8,984 bases of DNA from UBA1275 sp038124025 (lineage in GTDB: Bacteria; Bacteroidota; Rhodothermia; Balneolales; Balneolaceae). Below, piece by piece: positions 7,201 to 8,984 of the stretch. The first letter of the stretch is position 1, and each line of letters opens with the position of its first letter. Under the pieces are notes generated by a model that was not told where the DNA came from, ran no database searches, and saw nothing but the letters and a program-made list of their open reading frames with translations. Both the position numbers and the translations under genes were made by a program. The stretch is from assembly GCA_038124025.1 (NCBI GenBank), contig JAYPBC010000048.1:1-8984 (forward strand). The letters are read 5' to 3'.

Positions 7201-8984
7201 TGTTCCCTTTATTTCCATTAAGTGTTCTAGCACCTAATGCAGTATTATAATTACCGGAATCTATATTAGTTAAAGCATACTTACCAAGTGCAGTATTATA
7301 AGCTCCAGTAGTTAGATTATCAAGAGCTTCGGAGCCTACTGCAGTATTAAAATGAGCAAAAACCTGGGGGGAGATACTATCTTTTGAATTAATATTTGTT
7401 CCAACAACTAAGTTACCCCAGCTATCAGCAAGACTACTATCAAGGCTTCTCAAAATCCCTCTAAGTTCAGATCCATCTCCAATAAATTTTGTTGCAGAAA
7501 CCGTTCCTGAAGTATTAACAAGCGTAACTTGATCATTACCCAACTGAATCGTATTAGAAGTCTCAACTTTAGCATATGATCCAATTGCAGTAGAATTATA
7601 AATTTCTGTTCCAGAGGAAGTACCCGTCCAATTTCCAACATAGGTATTATTAGAACCATTAATATTTTCATTTCCTGAATGATACCCTAAAGCCGTATTT
7701 CCTGTTCCAGATAAATTAGTTTTAAGTGTATTTTGACCAACGGCAACATTTGTAAAGCCAGTTGTATTTGAACTCAGAGCATCATAACCCACTGCTGTAT
7801 TCCCTTCCCCTAGGGTATTGGACATTAAAGCTTTGACTCCTACTGCTGTATTAACTGTTCCAGAGGTATTAGCCGATAATGCGTAATTTCCTACAGCTGT
7901 GTTTGCAGAAGCCAAATTATTGAGAAGTGCATCTTTACCGATTGCAGTATTATCATTTCCAGTAAGATTATATATTAATGCGTTATCTCCAAATGCATTA
8001 TTAGAGCTACCTGTAGTATTAAAAAGCAAAGCATCATCCCCTACAGCTGTATTCCTCTCTCCAGAAGAATTATATGCTAAAGTATTTACTCCAATGGAAA
8101 TATTAGAGAATCCTGTTGTAACTTCGTTTTGGCTGTATCCTCCAATTGCAACGTTTCGGGTGCCTGAAAGTGTATTACTAGTAGTACCTCTTAGAGCCAT
8201 ATACCCAATCCCTATATTATGCGTGTATGACTTTACACTTGATTTAGCATAAGTTAAAACACCTACACCAATAGCAATTTGACCACTATTTGTACTACTA
8301 TTATTAATATTAAAATCACCTATAGCAATGTTATCATTTCCTGTCAAATTACTCTGAAGGGTATTATTACCGATAGCCAAATTGTAATTTCCAGTTGTAT
8401 TTGAAATAAGAGAGCTTACTCCCACGGTAGTATTTCCAGATCCTGTTGTGTTAGAACTTAGAGCATAATTCCCTAAGGCAATATTTTTCTCTCCCGATGA
8501 GCTTAAAAAAAGAGACTTGTAACCAATTCCTATATTATCATCAGAACTATTATTTTCTAATGACGCTGGACCTAAAGCTATATTTCTTTTGCCTGTTGAA
8601 TTAAACATCATCGCAGAACGACCAATAGCAATATTTTCTTCACCTTCAGTATTTCTTGATAAAGCAGATAAACCAATAGCTACGTTATTACTCCCCGTTG
8701 TGTTAGAAACTAAAGTACTAGCTCCAATTTTAACATTATTTAGTGCGTCAGTAATCCCAGAATTAATATTAGTTAATTGGGATCCATCTCCAATAAATTT
8801 TGTTGCAGAAACCGTTCCTGAAGTATTTACAAGCGTAACTTGATCATTACCCAATTGAATCGTATTAGGAGTCTCTACCCTAGCATAAGATCCAATTGCA
8901 GTAGAATTATAAATTTCTGTTCCGGAAGAAGTACCAGTCCAATTTCCAACATAGGTATTATTAGAACCGTTAATGTTTTCATTT
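4262..8984 (-). CDS. Giant fibre/head-repeat protein with C-terminal chaperone domain (5' end outside window)
   Basis: The frame is open from the right edge (first full codon at 8983-8981) to TAG at 4264-4262, giving 1573 visible residues. A TTG at 8854 could be mistaken for a start, but it is the Leu of an Ile-Gln-Leu-Gly marker that recurs inside the protein, and the same repeat continues upstream of it. Order: head super-modules of ~17-residue N-x-A-[IVL]-G units; linkers with Gly-Asp-Gly-Ser; twelve 12-residue repeats; a neck; an S74-type intramolecular chaperone domain; a 40-residue coiled coil. Proteins of this plan (head repeats plus an endosialidase-type chaperone) occur as phage tail fibres and as exported proteins in Bacteroidota. 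The chaperone and coiled coil suggest a trimer. No phage gene is visible, and the neighbour has a signal peptide, so a surface or secreted fibre is more likely. Its own export signal lies outside the window. Confidence 0.95.
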   Translation of the reverse strand, partial: NENINGSNNTYVGNWTGTSSGTEIYNSTAIGSYARVETPNTIQLGNDQVTLVNTSGTVSATKFIGDGSQLTNINSGITDALNNVKIGASTLVSNTTGSNNVAIGLSALSRNTEGEENIAIGRSAMMFNSTGKRNIALGPASLENNSSDDNIGIGYKSLFLSSSGEKNIALGNYALSSNTTGSGNTTVGVSSLISNTTGNYNLAIGNNTLQSNLTGNDNIAIGDFNINNSSTNSGQIAIGVGVLTYAKSSVKSYTHNIGIGYMALRGTTSNTLSGTRNVAIGGYSQNEVTTGFSNISIGVNTLAYNSSGERNTAVGDDALLFNTTGSSNNAFGDNALIYNLTGNDNTAIGKDALLNNLASANTAVGNYALSANTSGTVNTAVGVKALMSNTLGEGNTAVGYDALSSNTTGFTNVAVGQNTLKTNLSGTGNTALGYHSGNENINGSNNTYVGNWTGTSSGTEIYNSTAIGSYAKVETSNTIQLGNDQVTLVNTSGTVSATKFIGDGSELRGILRSLDSSLADSWGNLVVGTNINSKDSISPQVFAHFNTAVGSEALDNLTTGAYNTALGKYALTNIDSGNYNTALGARTLNGNKGNKNIAIGADAMFSNLQGSSNIGIGVNSLLHNTNGSNNIGIGESSLFNNVEGSNNIAIGLKSLSMAVTATSNIAIGDWSQEISQGSENLSVGINSLKNNSSGSFNLALGNASQRENKTGSNNVSVGFSSLRKNQTGSNNSAFGINALKENLSSGNTAFGAYALSANTSGTVNTAVGDGALSSNTIGEGNTAVGYGSLPVNTTGFTNVAVGQNTLKTNLSGTGNTALGYHSGNENINGSNNTYVGNWTGTASGTEIYNSSAIGSYAKVETSNTIQLGNDQVTLVNTSGTVSATAFRGDGSQLTNLPISQISYLDDLTDVYIVPQTGQPKTQNIFIGNSESRYSNLNESSHNTSVGFNSFTSLTDGDRNTAFGYNVLTKITSGNDNTSVGAYSMDVNSTGIKNIALGSFALEKNTTGSANTSLGYRALNLNTTGVDNTALGTEALYNSTDANENVAIGNYSLFKNLKWGNTAVGFRSMYHNTTGENNVSLGRKAMHGNTTGNNNTAVGFGSLINNLTGSGNTSVGKYTLYLPEEGSFNTAVGDGAGYQPFSGNSNTFLGQNANTVSGTTIQNATALGSNAVVSQSNSIQLGDSNVTLINTSGTVSASAFKGDGSGLTNLSYSTELSNLSNKSSELLGLVSTNDLSNFLNRTYFTTLSSMANSSGMTDLYSLVGGSNMSLLTSMVNSSGMLFLDSMVKGSYMSDFSTMASSSGMTSLSSIVINPNITYLSDMVNGSYMSSFSSMANSSGMSSLSSIVSNPNITYLSDMVNGSYMSSFSSMASSSGMSYLSSMVISSKMNDLSNFTNEISMSTSGGPISFSPGGTNTFGFNRTGTSLGVLQVGDNSTNGNGAYLSTGGTWTNASSIALKTNFIDLSNEWIFDKIKSINIKKWTYKGTDEIHIGPTSEEFAKAFKTGTGNDKYISTIDVSGVALRGVQGLISRDESREKEISDLKSEIEELKDQIEDFESLKKEIEILKALIDKQN
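4265..4396 (-). other. C-terminal coiled coil
   Basis: From about SRDESREKE to the stop, the sequence is Glu/Lys-rich with Ile/Leu at alternating 3-4 spacing (EISDLKSEIEELKDQIEDF). The register then slips (a 3-3 step at Ile-Phe-Leu) before resuming in LKKEIEILKALI. A coiled coil after the S74 domain is usual and supports a trimer. Confidence 0.85.
4397..4630 (-). other. S74-type intramolecular chaperone (endosialidase-like) domain
   Basis: The domain begins with SSIALKTNF. The family cleavage motif is S-D-x-x-L-K, with a Ser nucleophile and a Lys five residues on. Here the Ser (4628-4630) and Lys (4613-4615) are kept but the Asp is replaced by Ser. Further on, WIFDKIKSINIKKWTYKG, then HIGPTSEEFAKAF, YISTIDVSGVAL and GVQGL match the conserved HIGP..EEF and STID..GVAL blocks of bacterial members. 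The domain assists trimer folding and in many members is cut off by autoproteolysis. Confidence 0.85.
4631..4816 (-). other. Neck segment before the chaperone domain
   Basis: This segment encodes LSNFTNEISMSTSGGPISFS, then PGGTNTFGFNRTGTSLGVLQ, VGDNS and NGAYLSTGGTWTNA. ISFSPGG and STGGTWTNAS segments are typical of the beta-structured region just before S74-type chaperone domains in head-repeat proteins. Confidence 0.6.
4817..5248 (-). repeat. Twelve exact 12-residue Met/Ser-rich repeats
   Basis: The 144 residues divide into twelve units of exactly 12 with no insertion, for example LSSMANSSGMTD, LYSLVGGSNMSL, LTSMVNSSGMLF, LSSIVINPNITY and LSDMVNGSYMSS. Consensus: L/F at 1, S at 2-3, M/I/L at 4, V/A at 5, a polar or turn-forming stretch at 6-9 (NSSG, NGSY or NPN), and M/I at 10. 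Met fills position 4 in nine units and position 10 in ten. The block sits between the last head module and the chaperone, as a stalk would. I do not recognise a named family. A regular solenoid or trimeric stalk is inference. Confidence 0.85.
4861..5076 (-). repeat. Two tandem 108-base direct repeats within the stalk
   Basis: Copies at 4861-4968 and 4969-5076 differ at three positions by hand comparison. Each covers three 12-residue units (36 residues). A third, more diverged copy starts at 5077. The near-identity indicates recent duplication or active homogenisation. Confidence 0.9.
5447..6385 (-). repeat. Head super-module 3 (313 residues)
   Basis: The span between the third and fourth markers is 939 bases. 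After GDGSQLTNL it carries a distinct segment (ISYLDDLTDVYIVPQTG) and then about 13 head units. Its closing marker is diverged (NSIQLGDSNVTLINTSG), unlike the near-identical markers of modules 1 and 2. It is the module nearest the 12-residue repeats. Confidence 0.8.
6341..6600 (-). repeat. Conserved closing cassette, copy nearest the C-terminus
   Basis: This stretch aligns without gaps to 7499-7758 (offset 1158), with about 20 mismatches in 260 bases by my hand count. It encodes FTNVAVGQNTLKTNLSGTG, a YHSGNENINGSNNTYVGNW segment and the IQLGNDQ marker. Similarity falls off sharply outside it. Confidence 0.85.
6386..7543 (-). repeat. Head super-module 2 (386 residues)
   Basis: The span between the second and third IQLG markers is 1158 bases. 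It opens with a linker variant (GDGSELRGILRSLDSS) and a unique segment of about 40 residues (SWGNLVVGTNINSKDS and on), then about 18 head units. The last seven or so units match those of super-module 1 closely, while the middle units differ. Confidence 0.8.
7499..7758 (-). repeat. Conserved closing cassette, middle copy
   Basis: This is the counterpart of 6341-6600. Its left part also aligns without gaps to 8810-8984 (offset 1311), with about 12 mismatches in 175 bases by hand. The identity extends leftward into the linker: the bases for the FIGDGS segment match near 7470 and 8780. Confidence 0.85.
7544..8854 (-). repeat. Head super-module 1 (437 residues)
   Basis: The stretch runs from one IQLGNDQVTLVNTSGTVSAT marker to the next, 1311 bases apart. 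After the FIGDGSQLTNI linker come about 21 units of the form NTTGSNNVAIGLSALSR. Most are 17 residues (51 bases); a few are stretched, for example around 8200-8300. The Asn at the unit start and the A-I-G core strand fit a stacked beta-roll or beta-helix head as in YadA-like adhesins, whose units are usually shorter (14-15). Confidence 0.8.
8810..8984 (-). repeat. Conserved closing cassette, third copy cut by the window edge
   Basis: This copy shares NENINGSNNTYVGNWTGTSS and the IQLGNDQ marker with the copies at 7499 and 6341. It shows that at least one more head super-module lies upstream, beyond the right edge. Confidence 0.85.

Noticed and set aside
8852..8854. TTG as a possible start codon of the right-hand gene
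   Set aside because: It is the Leu of the repeated Ile-Gln-Leu-Gly marker. The frame stays open and keeps matching other repeat copies up to the right edge.
5447..8984. CRISPR-like or satellite periodicity of about 51 bases
   Set aside because: The period equals 17 codons in a continuous reading frame, with conservation in protein rather than in DNA. There are no spacers.
4262..8984. Prophage tail fibre
   Set aside because: The S74-type domain and head repeats occur in phage fibres, but the adjacent gene has a signal peptide and cadherin/TSP3 modules, and no phage gene is visible. It cannot be fully excluded without upstream sequence.

Overview
The window is AT-rich and almost entirely coding, all on the minus strand. 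It holds parts of two very large genes for secreted or surface repeat proteins. Their features point to Bacteroidota, most likely a marine flavobacterium-like lineage. The downstream gene has a signal peptide ending in an Asn-Ala-Gln site, followed by a short Ser/Gly segment of a kind common in flavobacterial secreted proteins. Its Ig-like, FG-GAP, thrombospondin type 3 and cadherin modules are typical of that group, and no Shine-Dalgarno sequence is visible at its start. The taxonomic call is inference from protein style only.

Right half (4262 to beyond 8984, minus strand): the C-terminal 1573 codons of a giant fibre-like protein, with its 5' end outside the window. Reading from the right edge, it has stacked head super-modules built from ~17-residue units with an N-x-A-[IVL]-G core, related in style to YadA-type trimeric adhesin heads. 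Each super-module closes with an Ile-Gln-Leu-Gly marker followed by a Gly-Asp-Gly-Ser linker. Next come twelve exact 12-residue Met/Ser-rich repeats, a short neck, an endosialidase-type intramolecular chaperone domain (peptidase S74 style), and a terminal coiled coil.

Left half (1 to 4257, minus strand): the first 1419 codons of a second giant protein, open to the left edge. It starts 4 bases after the stop of the first gene, so the pair looks like an operon with possible translational coupling. Domain order is signal peptide, the first half of an Ig-like domain, a seven-bladed FG-GAP-type beta-propeller, the second half of that Ig-like domain, a second complete Ig-like domain, three related Ig-like repeats, a filamin/invasin-like Ig domain, thrombospondin type 3 calcium-binding repeats carrying a 34-residue insertion, one cadherin-like domain and the start of another.

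Neither protein shows a metabolic enzyme domain. The simplest reading is a co-expressed pair: a probable trimeric fibre folded by a C-terminal chaperone, and a long multidomain exported adhesin or structural protein. Both would act at or outside the cell surface. No RNA gene, insertion sequence, CRISPR array, promoter or terminator was found, and no non-coding stretch exceeds 4 bases.
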